Assembly (NCBI RefSeq): GCF_019599465.1 | Contig: NZ_RKLR01000001.1 | Span: 1-64,000 of the forward strand | Length of the DNA: 64,000 nt | Direction of reading: 5' to 3' | Source of the DNA: Haloarcula rubra | GTDB taxonomy: Archaea; Halobacteriota; Halobacteria; Halobacteriales; Haloarculaceae | Shown: positions 41,358 through 49,997 of the stretch, piece by piece | Layout: each line of letters starts with the position of its first letter | Numbering within the stretch: the first letter of the stretch is position 1 | Position numbers and translations under genes: made by a program | The notes under the pieces: generated by a model | What the model was told of the DNA's origin: nothing | The model's database searches: none | The model's input: the letters and a program-made list of their open reading frames with translations, nothing else

Positions 41358-42599
41358 TCAGGGGACGACCGTCTCCAGCACCCAGTCGTCCGGCGTCGCC
41401 CGCCGGACCTCGAACGGGTCGAACGCCTCCCGCGGGGCCTCCGCCAGACGACCGAGGAAGGCCCCGACCGGCGTCGGGTCGCGGTCGCTCACGAGAACGA
41501 ACTCCTCGCCGCCGTCGCGGTCGGTGAACGCCTCCCGGACCCGGTCTTTGCGGTCCTCCGGGGGCAAACCGCGGATGTCGACGGCGTGGTCCGGGACCTC
41601 GACCTCACCGGCCGTCTCGACGGCGTCGACGACGGCGTCGCCGAGGTCCGCCATCGCCTCAGGGACGTCGCAGGGGGCGGGCGTGCCCTGCAACTCGTGG
41701 GTGAACGGGAGTTCCGCCAGCACGGGGGCGTCGAGGTCACCGAGCGCGTCGTCCTCGAACAGGTCGTTGGGTTCGCCACAGCAGTCACAGACGTACTCGG
41801 CCATGTTGACCACCGTTCCGAGGACCGGGACGTCGTTGTCGCGGAACAGTTCGACGGTCCGACTCGTGTCGCTGACGCTGGCGTGGAACGGCGTCGTCAC
41901 GACGACGACACCGTCGACGGGGACCTCCTGCAGGGTCGTCAGGACGACGTCGCCGGTGCCCGGTGGGAGGTCCACGACGAGGACGTCGTCGTTTCGCCAC
42001 GCGGTGTTCGTAAAGAGGTCGTCCAGTGCGTCGTGGGCCATCGCGCCACGCCACGCGAGCGGTGCACCGTCCTCCATCAGGCCGACGCTCATCACGTCCA
42101 TCCCGTCGGTCCGAATCGGGAGCGGGTCGCCCTCGTCGCTGGAGTGGACGGGTCCCGAGACGTCCAGCAGTCCGGGGACGTTCGGGCCGTGGATGTCGGC
42201 GTCGAACAGGGCCACGTCGTTCGCTGCGGCCAGCGCACACGCGAGGTACGTCGCCGTCGTCGACTTCCCGACGCCGCCTTTCGCACTGGCGACGGCGATG
42301 ACGTGGTCGAACGACTCGACGCTCGCCCGGTCCTCGCTGGAGGGCGTCGCGCTCTCGACGTGGACGCTCTCGACGCCGTCTACGTCGTCGACGGCCCGCA
42401 ACATCGCTTCGATAACCTGATTGCTGGTGTCGCCGTCCAGCGAGGTCAGGTCGGCCTCGACGGTCACCTCACTGCCGTCGACGGCGATGTCCTCGACGAA
42501 TCCGGCTTCGAAGACGGAGAGGTCGGCCTGCGGGTCGCGAACACTGCGTAACTGTGCTTCGACGCGGTCGGTCAGGGTCGTACTGGCGTTCTCGGTCAT
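41358..42599 (-). CDS. apbC: Mrp/NBP35-type P-loop ATPase with C-terminal DUF2249
   Basis: The 413-residue protein starts with a DUF59/MIP18-type domain (about 10-85), then the P-loop AVASAKGGVGKSTTATYLAC near 97-113 and the usual MSVGLMEDGAPLAWRG, ADVVVVDLPPGTGDV-like segments. A CDCC motif (YVCDCCGEPNDLF) is present where Mrp proteins bind an Fe-S cluster. The C-terminal 85 residues, HAVDIRGLPPEDRKDRVREAFTDR onward, match a DUF2249 sulphur-related domain, an unusual fusion. The family loads or carries Fe-S clusters. It is the last gene of the nar operon direction, so a role in nitrate reductase cluster assembly is plausible. Confidence 0.85.
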   Translation of the reverse strand: MTENASTTLTDRVEAQLRSVRDPQADLSVFEAGFVEDIAVDGSEVTVEADLTSLDGDTSNQVIEAMLRAVDDVDGVESVHVESATPSSEDRASVESFDHVIAVASAKGGVGKSTTATYLACALAAANDVALFDADIHGPNVPGLLDVSGPVHSSDEGDPLPIRTDGMDVMSVGLMEDGAPLAWRGAMAHDALDDLFTNTAWRNDDVLVVDLPPGTGDVVLTTLQEVPVDGVVVVTTPFHASVSDTSRTVELFRDNDVPVLGTVVNMAEYVCDCCGEPNDLFEDDALGDLDAPVLAELPFTHELQGTPAPCDVPEAMADLGDAVVDAVETAGEVEVPDHAVDIRGLPPEDRKDRVREAFTDRDGGEEFVLVSDRDPTPVGAFLGRLAEAPREAFDPFEVRRATPDDWVLETVVP

Positions 42600-42615
42600 T
42601 GTCGTGGGGTGGGAG

Positions 42616-43491
42616 TCATAGGTCGGGCATCCTGTTTAGTCGGTCCTCGCCGGGCAGGAGGCGGGCGTCGGCCTCCAGCGCCCCCCCGAACTGCCGACGG
42701 AAGCGACCGGGGTCGGCTTCCAGCGAGCGCTCGGCGGTCTGTCGAACCACCGTCGCCGGGTCGTCGGTCATCTCTCGGAGTCGGTCGCGGGCGGCGTCGC
42801 TGTCCACGCCGCCCAGCATGTGGGTGGCCCACTCGCGGAGGCGCTCGCTCTCGTCGTGGGTCAGGTCTAGTAGCGTGTCGGCCATCGCCTCCCCGCGGAG
42901 TTTGAACAGCGAGATAGCTGCGTTCCGGCGGACCGCGTGGTGGTCGTCGGCGGCAAGCGTCGCGGCGACGTCGTCCTCGTGGGCCTCGCGAGCGAGGTTG
43001 TCGAGCGCGACCACCGCCTCGGCGCGGACCCACGGGTCGGGGTCGTCCAGTAGTTCGACGGCGACGGCCGCGGCCCGTTCGTCGCCGTGGGCGGTCAGCG
43101 CCTCGACGGCGAACTGGCGGACGTCGCTGTCCTCGTCCGTGGTCGCCGCCCTCGCGAGGCCCGCGACCACCGCGTCCTCGGTCGGGACGTCCTGTAACGC
43201 GAGGGCGGCCCGACGCCGGTCGACGTGGCTCCCGTCGGAGAGGTCCGCGAGCAGGTCGGCGGCGTCCGAACCCTCGACCGGTTCCGTGTCGGCGGCCGCC
43301 AGTTCTTCGGGCGTGGCCTCCCCGATGGTCACGTCCTCGCGACTCACTTCGATGTCTTCCAGCGCGTCGACGTCGGTGTGCATCCCCGGACTGCGTTCGG
43401 GGTCGAGTTGCGGGTCCGGGTCCTCTCGGAGGTGTTTCTCGAACTCCTCGTCGCCACACCCGCCGTCGCCACAGCCACAGTCGTCGCTCAT
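42616..43491 (-). CDS. HEAT-repeat protein with cysteine-rich N-terminus
   Basis: The 291-residue protein begins MSDDCGCGDGGCGDEEFEKHL, which holds three cysteines that may bind a metal. The rest from about residue 90 is a string of HEAT/PBS-lyase-like repeats (DRRRAALALQDVPTEDAVVAGL, DSDVRQFAVEALTAHGDERAA, DPWVRAEAVVALDNLA, HHAVRRNAAISLFKLRGEAM, ERLREWATHML, ATVVRQTAERSLEADP). Such a scaffold binds other proteins. It is placed between the membrane protein and the Mrp gene in the nar cluster; ORFs of unknown role in this position are reported in other haloarchaeal nar clusters. Confidence 0.8.
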   Translation of the reverse strand: MSDDCGCGDGGCGDEEFEKHLREDPDPQLDPERSPGMHTDVDALEDIEVSREDVTIGEATPEELAAADTEPVEGSDAADLLADLSDGSHVDRRRAALALQDVPTEDAVVAGLARAATTDEDSDVRQFAVEALTAHGDERAAAVAVELLDDPDPWVRAEAVVALDNLAREAHEDDVAATLAADDHHAVRRNAAISLFKLRGEAMADTLLDLTHDESERLREWATHMLGGVDSDAARDRLREMTDDPATVVRQTAERSLEADPGRFRRQFGGALEADARLLPGEDRLNRMPDL

Positions 43492-44321
43492 CGCGCCACC
43501 TCCAGCGAGACGAGCGCCGCGACGCCGAGGGCGAAGGGGACCGCCCGGTCCAGCGTCACCGGGACGCCGGCGAACGCGAGCAGTGCGACGGCGGCCAGTA
43601 GCGCCCAGCGTCGCTCCCGACCCGCGGCGCTGGCCGTCGTGACCGCGCCACCGGCCGCGAGAGCGACGACGGGCAAGGAGGTGCCGACGGCCCCGGTGCC
43701 GACCAGCGTCACCGCGCCGGCGACGAACGGCATCGAGAGACCGACGACGACGACGGCGCCGAACGCGAGACACCCGCGGACGAGCGCGGAACTATCGGTT
43801 GCCGCGACGACCGGCGTGACGCCGATGCCAGCCAGCGCCAGCGTCGACGCGAGCGGTCGGAGCGACGCGACGCCCCCGACCCCGCTCGCGAGGCCGACGC
43901 CGAGGGCGAGGACGAGCAACCCGGCGACAGCGCCGGTCCCCGCGTCCAACATGTCGCGGTGGGCGACGGTCACGACGGCGGTGCCGGCCACCACGGCAAC
44001 GGCGGCGGGCGTGGCGGCCGCCGCAGAGAGGAGCGAGAGGATGCCGAAGACGCCGACGAACAGGAGGCCGACGCCGGCGACCGGGTCCCGTTCTGTGAAA
44101 CCAACAACGACGGCCGCCAGCGCCGCCAGCGCCGTCGCGACGGGCGTGAGTAACCCCACGGGGGCGGCCGCGGGCGCAGTCGGGACGTTGACGGTCAGCG
44201 CCGCGAGGAACCGCCCGGCGAGGGCGGCCGCCGCGAGTGCAGTCACCGCGACGGCGGCCCGCCGGTGGTCGACACCGGCTATCCGGGGGAGGACCGTCCG
44301 GAGCGTCGGGCGAGTGCTCAT
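43488..44321 (-). CDS. Polytopic membrane protein of the nar cluster
   Basis: The 277-residue protein has about eight hydrophobic segments and is rich in alanine, valine and glycine. It starts with a basic stretch and shows no recognisable transport or redox motif. It lies between narJ and the HEAT-repeat protein and overlaps both: its start overlaps the narJ stop by 4 bases and its end overlaps the start of the HEAT gene by 4. It must be part of the nar transcription unit. Role unknown; a membrane partner of the enzyme or a quinone-side component are guesses. Confidence 0.7.
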   Translation of the reverse strand: MSTRPTLRTVLPRIAGVDHRRAAVAVTALAAAALAGRFLAALTVNVPTAPAAAPVGLLTPVATALAALAAVVVGFTERDPVAGVGLLFVGVFGILSLLSAAAATPAAVAVVAGTAVVTVAHRDMLDAGTGAVAGLLVLALGVGLASGVGGVASLRPLASTLALAGIGVTPVVAATDSSALVRGCLAFGAVVVVGLSMPFVAGAVTLVGTGAVGTSLPVVALAAGGAVTTASAAGRERRWALLAAVALLAFAGVPVTLDRAVPFALGVAALVSLEVAR

Positions 44322-44995
44322 CGTTGGCCCTCCAGTCGCTCCGCGATGTCGTTCCTGTCCGCGCGGACGAACCCCTCCAGCAGTTCGCCGAGCGCGCCGT
44401 AGACGTCGGTCCCGGGTTCCTCCGCGAGGCGGTCGGCGACGCCGGCGGCGGCGTGGCCGAGGTGCCGGTCGTGGAAGTCCAGTCGGGCCGTCGCGGCGTC
44501 GTCGCCGACGGCCGCCTCCCGCCGACAGAGGTAGCCCGCGAACTCCAGTTCGTAGGCCAACGCGTCGTGGTTGTCGCGCTCGTCCTGGTCGATTTCGAGG
44601 CCGTAGTGACGGTACGCCCGCGCCAAATCGAGGTTCACGTCGTTCCACGACTGGTCGGGCCGGTACTTCGACTCGTACAGCGGGACCGGCGGCCCCTCGG
44701 CGTCTAGCGACCCGTCGGTCCGGTCGGTGTACTCGCTGTAGCCCAGTTCGAAGACGTCGTTGTACCGGGCCGCGAGCGTCTCGTAGTCGTCGTCGGTGCC
44801 GAGTTCGGGCACGGTCACGTCGAGCGTCGTCTGGTCGATACACGCTCGCACGTCCGCGTCCAGCGACCCCTCCGCTGCCGCGGCGTGGAACTCTTCGTCC
44901 GGGTAGCGGAACGCCGCTGCCAGCACCCGGTACACCGTCCCGCGAGCGGCCGCGTCCGGGTCGACGTCGTCGACCCCGTCGCTCGTCGCGGCCAT
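44318..44995 (-). CDS. narJ: Nitrate reductase chaperone of TorD/NarJ family
   Basis: The 225-residue protein is all-helical with the TorD-type pattern: RGTVYRVLAAAFRYPDEEFH near 20-40, YNDVFELGYSEYTDRTDGS, and the motif PPVPLYESKYRPDQSWNDVNLDLARAYRHYGLEI near 100-135. A later EFAGYLCRREAAVG follows. It holds the NarG subunit for Mo-cofactor insertion before Tat export. It overlaps the EbdC-like gene upstream and the membrane protein gene downstream, both by 4 bases or fewer. Confidence 0.87.
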   Translation of the reverse strand: MAATSDGVDDVDPDAAARGTVYRVLAAAFRYPDEEFHAAAAEGSLDADVRACIDQTTLDVTVPELGTDDDYETLAARYNDVFELGYSEYTDRTDGSLDAEGPPVPLYESKYRPDQSWNDVNLDLARAYRHYGLEIDQDERDNHDALAYELEFAGYLCRREAAVGDDAATARLDFHDRHLGHAAAGVADRLAEEPGTDVYGALGELLEGFVRADRNDIAERLEGQR

Positions 44996-45837
44996 CAGTT
45001 CATCCCTCCTCTGGAGCGGTGGACGCCGAACGCCGTCACGGCGACGACGCCGACGATGGCGATGCCGGCGATGGTCCACAGCACCGTCTCGTAGGGCGGC
45101 CCCTCTGGACCGGGCCCGAACGGGAAGTAGTGCCACTCGCTGACGGACTTCCGGCCAGCCCGCTCGCTGTTCGATCCGTTCCAGACGGCGAAGGCCACGT
45201 CTAGGTCCCCGTCGTCGGCGATGGTCGTCCGGTTCGCGCCGGGGGCGTCCACGTCGCGGGTGTAGACGACGGTCCACGTCGCGTTCTCGCCGCTCCCGCG
45301 GTGGACGGCGCTCGCGTTCACCGACGGACTCTGGAGCTCGGTCGTCGAGCCAGCACCGCCGGCCAGCAGTTCCTCGGTGCCGGTCGCGCCGCTCCAGTAC
45401 CAGACGTTGACGCGGTTGGTCGGACCGCCCATCGCTATCGGCGGCCGTGAACTGGTGTTGACCGGGAACTGGACGGCGACGGAGTCGGCGAACGCCCGCG
45501 TCTCGTTGGTCGCCACGTCCCGGGTGGCGTCGTGCCACTGGAGGCGGAGGTACAGTCGGCCGTCGCCGCGGGCCGCCTGCACGTGGACGCGCTCGATGCT
45601 CGTCTGGTCGGCGTTGGGCACGCTACTCGGTGCGCTGGCGAGGGGCACCGTCGCCGCGGGGACGTCCTCCCATCCGTCGGTGGTCGGGCCGGAGAGGTCG
45701 CCGCTCGCCGGGGCGACCGGTATCTCGTGTGCTGGTCGCGCGCTGGCAAGCGGGGCCGCCACCGCCGAGAGCGTGACGAGGACGGCGACGGCGGCCGCCG
45801 CGAACAGGGTTCGTCGTCGGGTGGTGGTGTCAGGCAT
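44995..45837 (-). CDS. EbdC/DMSO-type haem b protein of the nar cluster
   Basis: The 280-residue protein has an N-terminal signal peptide (RRRTLFAAAAVAVLVTLSAVAAPLASA), a beta-rich middle with DGRLYLRLQWHDATRDVATNETRAFADSVAVQFPV near 90-125, and a C-terminal membrane helix (WTIAGIAIVGVVAVTAF) with a short basic tail. The middle is the ethylbenzene-dehydrogenase gamma-type domain that binds haem b with Met and Lys ligands. It would replace NarI or accept electrons outside the membrane. The ATG lies 9 bases after a strong GGAGGTG sequence and is duplicated from the narH end. Confidence 0.8.
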   Translation of the reverse strand: MPDTTTRRRTLFAAAAVAVLVTLSAVAAPLASARPAHEIPVAPASGDLSGPTTDGWEDVPAATVPLASAPSSVPNADQTSIERVHVQAARGDGRLYLRLQWHDATRDVATNETRAFADSVAVQFPVNTSSRPPIAMGGPTNRVNVWYWSGATGTEELLAGGAGSTTELQSPSVNASAVHRGSGENATWTVVYTRDVDAPGANRTTIADDGDLDVAFAVWNGSNSERAGRKSVSEWHYFPFGPGPEGPPYETVLWTIAGIAIVGVVAVTAFGVHRSRGGMN

Positions 45838-45913
45838 CGTCGAACACCTCCAGAGCGAAGCTCTGCCGAGCTCGACGATGCGTCACGCCGCTACGCATCG
45901 TCGAACACCTCCA
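45834..45913. repeat. 19-bp direct repeat and two hairpins between narH and the haem-protein gene
   Basis: The 19-mer GCATCGTCGAACACCTCCA occurs at 45834-45852 and 45895-45913. One copy spans the narH 3' end; the other spans the start of the downstream gene. Between them are a perfect 12-bp inverted repeat (45872-45883 with 45893-45904, loop of 9) and a 6-bp stem with a 3-base loop (45851-45865). The transcript could fold in this region. On the minus strand each repeat carries GGAGGTG, and the copy at 45834-45852 puts it before the ATG of the downstream gene. Confidence 0.7.
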
Positions 45914-46967
45914 AACGGTACTGTTTCGCGGGGTTCTTGTGCTGGAGCAGTTCCATCAGTTCGCTCTCGCCGCCCTGCCGGACGCGCTGGCGCTCGCGCT
46001 CGATGGTGTCCAGCGCGTCGTGGACGCGCTCGCCGAACAGTTCTTCGAGGTACTCCCGGGGGATGCGCTCGACGTCGACCGTCTCCCCCTCGTCGGTGTG
46101 CTGTGGCGGTGCGTAGGGCGGGATGTAGTAGACGTTCGGCTGGGTCTGGAACTCGGGATGCAGCGGCAGGGCTACCTCGTACTCCTCGACGAGTTTGTAG
46201 ATGGGACCTGCCTCGTCGTCGAGGAACCCGACCAACCGGAGCTGTGGCGGGCACTCCTCCGCGCAGGCCGGCGCGTACGTCTCGCCGTCGGGGCCCTCCC
46301 CCTCCAGCCGGGGGTAACAGAAGATGCACTTCTCGGACTGCTTCGAGACGGTGTTGTAGTACACCTTCTTGTAGGGACACCCCTCGACGCAGTAGCGGTA
46401 GCCCCGACACCGGTCCTGGTCGACGAGGACGATGCCGTCCTCCGCGCGCTTGTAGATGGCCGAACGCGGGCAGGCCTCGACGCAGGAGGGGTGGGTGCAG
46501 TGGTTGCAGATGCGCGGGAGGTAGAAGTAGTAGCTGTTGGGGTACTCGCCGGCCCCCTGGTCCTCGTCCCAGTTGGGGCCCCACTCCGCGCCCTCGCGTG
46601 GGCGTAGGGGTTCGTCACTTCCCTCGTACATGATTTCGGAGTGGTTGAACTCCCAGGGGCGGCCGTACTCCTCCTCGGACGGAATCTCGCCGGTCTCGCG
46701 TTCCGAGTGTTCGCCGGACTTCCAGCCGCCGCCGGAGTCCTCCCAGCCACGGGGGTACCCCTCGCCGGGTTTGGTCTCGACGTTGTTCCAGTACATGTAC
46801 TCGCGGCCACCGCCCTCCGTCCAGAGGGACTTACAGGCGATGGTACAGGTCTGACAGCCGATGCACTTGTTCAGGTCCATCACCATCGCGACCTGATGGT
46901 CGACGCCGTCGGCGACGTTGACGTGCGTGTCCTCACTGCCGTCCTGTTGTTCGTTCTGACTACTCAT
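45891..46967 (-). CDS. narH: Respiratory nitrate reductase beta subunit
   Basis: The 358-residue protein carries four Fe-S cysteine groups: C35-x2-C38-x2-C41-x3-C45, ICNHCTHPSCVEACP, CRGYRYCVEGCP and KCIFCYPRLEG followed by CAEECP. In the third group the residue that is tryptophan in E. coli NarH (CRGWRMC) is tyrosine here, which still fits a three-iron cluster. It passes electrons from the membrane partner to NarG. The stop codon lies before the hairpins. Its start overlaps the end of narG by 4 bases. Confidence 0.95.
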   Translation of the reverse strand: MSSQNEQQDGSEDTHVNVADGVDHQVAMVMDLNKCIGCQTCTIACKSLWTEGGGREYMYWNNVETKPGEGYPRGWEDSGGGWKSGEHSERETGEIPSEEEYGRPWEFNHSEIMYEGSDEPLRPREGAEWGPNWDEDQGAGEYPNSYYFYLPRICNHCTHPSCVEACPRSAIYKRAEDGIVLVDQDRCRGYRYCVEGCPYKKVYYNTVSKQSEKCIFCYPRLEGEGPDGETYAPACAEECPPQLRLVGFLDDEAGPIYKLVEEYEVALPLHPEFQTQPNVYYIPPYAPPQHTDEGETVDVERIPREYLEELFGERVHDALDTIERERQRVRQGGESELMELLQHKNPAKQYRLEVFDDA

Positions 46968-49822
46968 TGACCGTCACCCCCGGTGGGGCGGACGTCCACG
47001 TTGACGTCGCTGTTGACCCCGGTCGGCCCCCAGTAGTTCGGGAAGAAGTACAGGTGCTCCCCGGTGTCCTCGGGGTACTGCACCAACTGGGTCGGCTTCA
47101 TGTACATCGGGACGAGCGTGTTGAAGTTGTCGTCGTCCGGGTACTGGAACTTCTCCCACGCGAAGTACTGGCGGGCCGTCCCGGGTTCGCTGGACGGGTA
47201 GATTTTGGCCTGCACCTCCACGCTCCCGAGGTCGTTGAACACCTCGACGGTGTCGCCGTCCTCGATACCTCGTTCCTCGGCGTCGTCGGGGTTGAGGTAG
47301 ACGACGGGTTCGCCCCGCTGGAGGCGGAGCATCTTCTCGCTGTCGCGCCACGTCGAGTGGATGGACCACCGGCCGTGGGGCGTGTTGTACGACAGCGGGT
47401 AGTCCCCGCCGGTATTCTCCGGTCCCTGCTTGTGGGTCGGCAGTTCCTCGCCCAGTTCGAGGAACCAGTCGTGGTCGACGTAGTACTGCTGGCGACCGGT
47501 GAAGGTGGGCCACGGCTCCTTGTCCTGTACGTAGCTCTGCCACGGGACGTACGCCTCGCCGTCCTCGATGTCCGAGGTCCAGTGGTCGCCCGCGGCGAGC
47601 AACCGCTGGGGCTGTTCCTCGGTGTCGGCGAAGGTTATCTGCTCGTCGGAGTCGCTGGGGTTGGACTCCTCGGAGTGTTCGAGGATGAACTCGGAGGCCG
47701 CGCGGCCCTCCTCCAGTGCGCCCTCCTCGCCGGTCTCCCAGTCGCGGACGTAGTCGTCGTAGATGGTGGTGAGGTCGATGGTGCGGTCGAACTTGCGGTC
47801 CTCGACGGGGGAGACACCGCGCGCTTTGGCCCGTTCCTGTATCTTCTCGGAGAGCAGGCGGAATATCTCCCAGTCGGTCTTGGCCTCGCCCAGCGGTTCG
47901 ACGGCGGGCGTGAACGGGTGCACGTAGGTGTGCATGTCCGTCATGTTCAGGTCGTACTTCTCGTAGTGGCTCGCGGCCGGGAGGACGATGTCGGAGTACA
48001 TCGCCGTCGAGTCCATCCGGAAGTTGATGTCGACGACGAGGTCCAGTTTGGGCCACAACTGCTCCTCGACGGCGACGTTGCCCTTGGCCTGATTGAAGAA
48101 GTTACCCCGCCAGACGAACATGGTCGAGGGGTCGGGCCGACTGCCGTCGTCGCGCTCCTCGGGGTACAGCGGCATCCACCCCTCGTCGATGGACTGCTGT
48201 ATCTTCTCGGCGGTGTCGGGGTCGGTGTTCTCCAGAATCCCCGCGTGGTAGTAGGTCCACAGCGTCGTCGGCACGCCGCGGACGCTCCCGGTCGGGAACG
48301 AGAGGACCTTCCAGCCGTGGAACGTCCATATCTTCTCCTGACCGACGTAGTGGTCGAGACCGGTGCCGGGTTCGCCGAGGTTGCCCGTCAGGGTGACGAG
48401 CAACTGGATGGCGCGGTTGCCGAGGTCGTTGTGGTACCAGTCGTTGACGCCCTTACCGTGGATTATCTTGGCGGCGTCGGCCTCGGCGAACTCGCGGGCG
48501 ACCCGCTGGTAGGTGCTCTCGCCGACGCCGGTCTCCTCGTGGACGTACTCGGGCGTGTACTGGGCGAGTTCGTCTCGCAGGTTCTCCCAGACCGAGCGGA
48601 CCCGCACTTCGCCGTCGTCGGTCTGGACGGCCCGCTCGACGCCCAACTGCGGGTCGAAGTCGAGTTCGATGCTCGCCGACGGGTCGTGCTGGCCGTCGCG
48701 TTCGCCGAGGGACCCCGGCGCTCGTCGGAGATTCCCGTCGTCGTCGACCATCACGAACACCTTCTCGGGGTCGTCGGCGTCCCCGGCGAGGCCGACCTCG
48801 CTGGCCCGGAGGAACTTCCCGGTGTCCTCTCGGACGAGCAGGGGCATGTCGGTCTGCTCTTTGAGGTGTGCCTCGTCGTACAGCCCTCGGTCGACGATGG
48901 TCTGGGCCATCCCCAGCGCGAGGGCGGTGTCGCTCCCGCCGTGGGGCGAGAGCCACTCGTCCGTGTGGATGGCCGTCTGCGAGTAGTCGGTGAAGACGCC
49001 GACGCGTTTGGTGCCGTCGTAGCCCGCGTCGAGGAAGTACTTCGCGTCGGGGATACGCGTGACGTTGATGTTCGACCCCCACGCGATGATGTAGTCGGCG
49101 TTGTGCCAGTCGGCGGACTCGGCGTTGTCCGTCTGGGTCCCCCACGTGATAGGCTGGCCCGGCGGCAGGTCGGAGTACCAGTCGTAGAAGGAGTGGGAGA
49201 CGCCGCCGAGCAGGTTGATGAGCCGGCTACCGCTGGCGAAGGAGACGGGGCTCATGGCCGGAATCGGGGTGAACCCGGAGATGGCGTCGTACCGGCCCGC
49301 CTGCACCTCGTCGATGACGTGGTCGGCTATCTCGGTCAGCGCCTCGTCCCAACTGATGCGCTCCCACTGGCCCTCGCCGCGTTCGCCGGTGCGACGGAGC
49401 GGATGCAGGACGCGCTGGTCGGCGTTGACGTAGTCGGTGTAGCAGGCCCCCTTCTGGCAGCCACGCGGGTTCGGGTCCGGGAGGCTCTCGTCGAAGGTCG
49501 GGTAGTCGCCGGCCTGCTCCTCGCGCCACACCTGTCCGTCCTTGACGAAGACGTTCCACGAGCACGAACCGGTGCAGTTGACGCTGTGGGTCGACCGGGC
49601 GATTGAGTCCCAGTCCCACTCCTCGCGGTAGAAGTCCTCCCAGTCGCGATACGGGTAGTTGCCGATGGGGTCGTCGACGGCTTCCAGTCCCTGCATGCCG
49701 TCGTCGGCAAAGGAGAGGCCGGTCGCCCCCAGCAGCGAGGCGGCGCCGAGGCCGCGCACGAAGTCGCGTCTACTGATTCCGGAACTGTCCGTCGCGTCGT
49801 CGGTGGGGTCGTGTCTACTCAT
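46964..49822 (-). CDS. narG: Respiratory nitrate reductase alpha subunit (Tat-exported)
   Basis: The 952-residue molybdenum enzyme reduces nitrate to nitrite. The Tat signal is SRRDFVRGLGAASLLGA (R18-R19), so the catalytic subunit faces outward, as is known in haloarchaea. The Fe-S site follows the H79-x3-C83-x3-C87-x34-C122 pattern. The Mo-binding aspartate is in YDWYSDLPPG (D218), followed by the matching QTDNAESADWHNADYIIAWGSN segment. The C-terminal cofactor domain includes NPDDAEERGIEDGDTVEVFNDLG. It is coded after the small orf and before narH with a 4-base overlap to narH. Confidence 0.96.
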   Translation of the reverse strand: MSRHDPTDDATDSSGISRRDFVRGLGAASLLGATGLSFADDGMQGLEAVDDPIGNYPYRDWEDFYREEWDWDSIARSTHSVNCTGSCSWNVFVKDGQVWREEQAGDYPTFDESLPDPNPRGCQKGACYTDYVNADQRVLHPLRRTGERGEGQWERISWDEALTEIADHVIDEVQAGRYDAISGFTPIPAMSPVSFASGSRLINLLGGVSHSFYDWYSDLPPGQPITWGTQTDNAESADWHNADYIIAWGSNINVTRIPDAKYFLDAGYDGTKRVGVFTDYSQTAIHTDEWLSPHGGSDTALALGMAQTIVDRGLYDEAHLKEQTDMPLLVREDTGKFLRASEVGLAGDADDPEKVFVMVDDDGNLRRAPGSLGERDGQHDPSASIELDFDPQLGVERAVQTDDGEVRVRSVWENLRDELAQYTPEYVHEETGVGESTYQRVAREFAEADAAKIIHGKGVNDWYHNDLGNRAIQLLVTLTGNLGEPGTGLDHYVGQEKIWTFHGWKVLSFPTGSVRGVPTTLWTYYHAGILENTDPDTAEKIQQSIDEGWMPLYPEERDDGSRPDPSTMFVWRGNFFNQAKGNVAVEEQLWPKLDLVVDINFRMDSTAMYSDIVLPAASHYEKYDLNMTDMHTYVHPFTPAVEPLGEAKTDWEIFRLLSEKIQERAKARGVSPVEDRKFDRTIDLTTIYDDYVRDWETGEEGALEEGRAASEFILEHSEESNPSDSDEQITFADTEEQPQRLLAAGDHWTSDIEDGEAYVPWQSYVQDKEPWPTFTGRQQYYVDHDWFLELGEELPTHKQGPENTGGDYPLSYNTPHGRWSIHSTWRDSEKMLRLQRGEPVVYLNPDDAEERGIEDGDTVEVFNDLGSVEVQAKIYPSSEPGTARQYFAWEKFQYPDDDNFNTLVPMYMKPTQLVQYPEDTGEHLYFFPNYWGPTGVNSDVNVDVRPTGGDGQ

Positions 49823-49997
49823 GGGTGAGGAATACGGTCGCAGTCGCGCAGGCGACGCCGGCGAGGGCGAGGACCAGGCCGGTCGGGGTCGACCCGCCGG
49901 CCTCCAGTCCGCCGGCGACGAGTGCGACGCCGAGCAGTTTGCTCGTCGCGTCCAGCAGGCGATACTGGCGGGCGGAGAGGGTCGCGAGGTCAGTCAT
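49815..49997 (-). CDS. Small membrane protein of the nar cluster
   Basis: The 60-residue protein has two hydrophobic segments ([13 protein letters not shown] and [19 protein letters not shown]). A GGAGGTG sequence on the minus strand lies 5 bases before ATG 49997, so this start is preferred to the GTG at 50006. It overlaps narC (its start is inside the narC end) and narG (its end overlaps the narG start by 8 bases). It corresponds in position to orf1 of other haloarchaeal nar clusters. Function unknown. Confidence 0.7.
   Translation of the reverse strand: MTDLATLSARQYRLLDATSKLLGVALVAGGLEAGGSTPTGLVLALAGVACATATVFLTHE

Noticed and set aside
45834-45913. Two-copy 19-bp repeat considered as a CRISPR-like array
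   Set aside because: Only two copies exist, and one is part of a coding sequence and the other part of a ribosome site. A local duplication explains it.
46967-49606. Plus-strand open frame of 879 codons opposite narG
   Set aside because: The narG frame has a Tat signal, Fe-S and Mo-site motifs. The opposite frame is a composition artefact.
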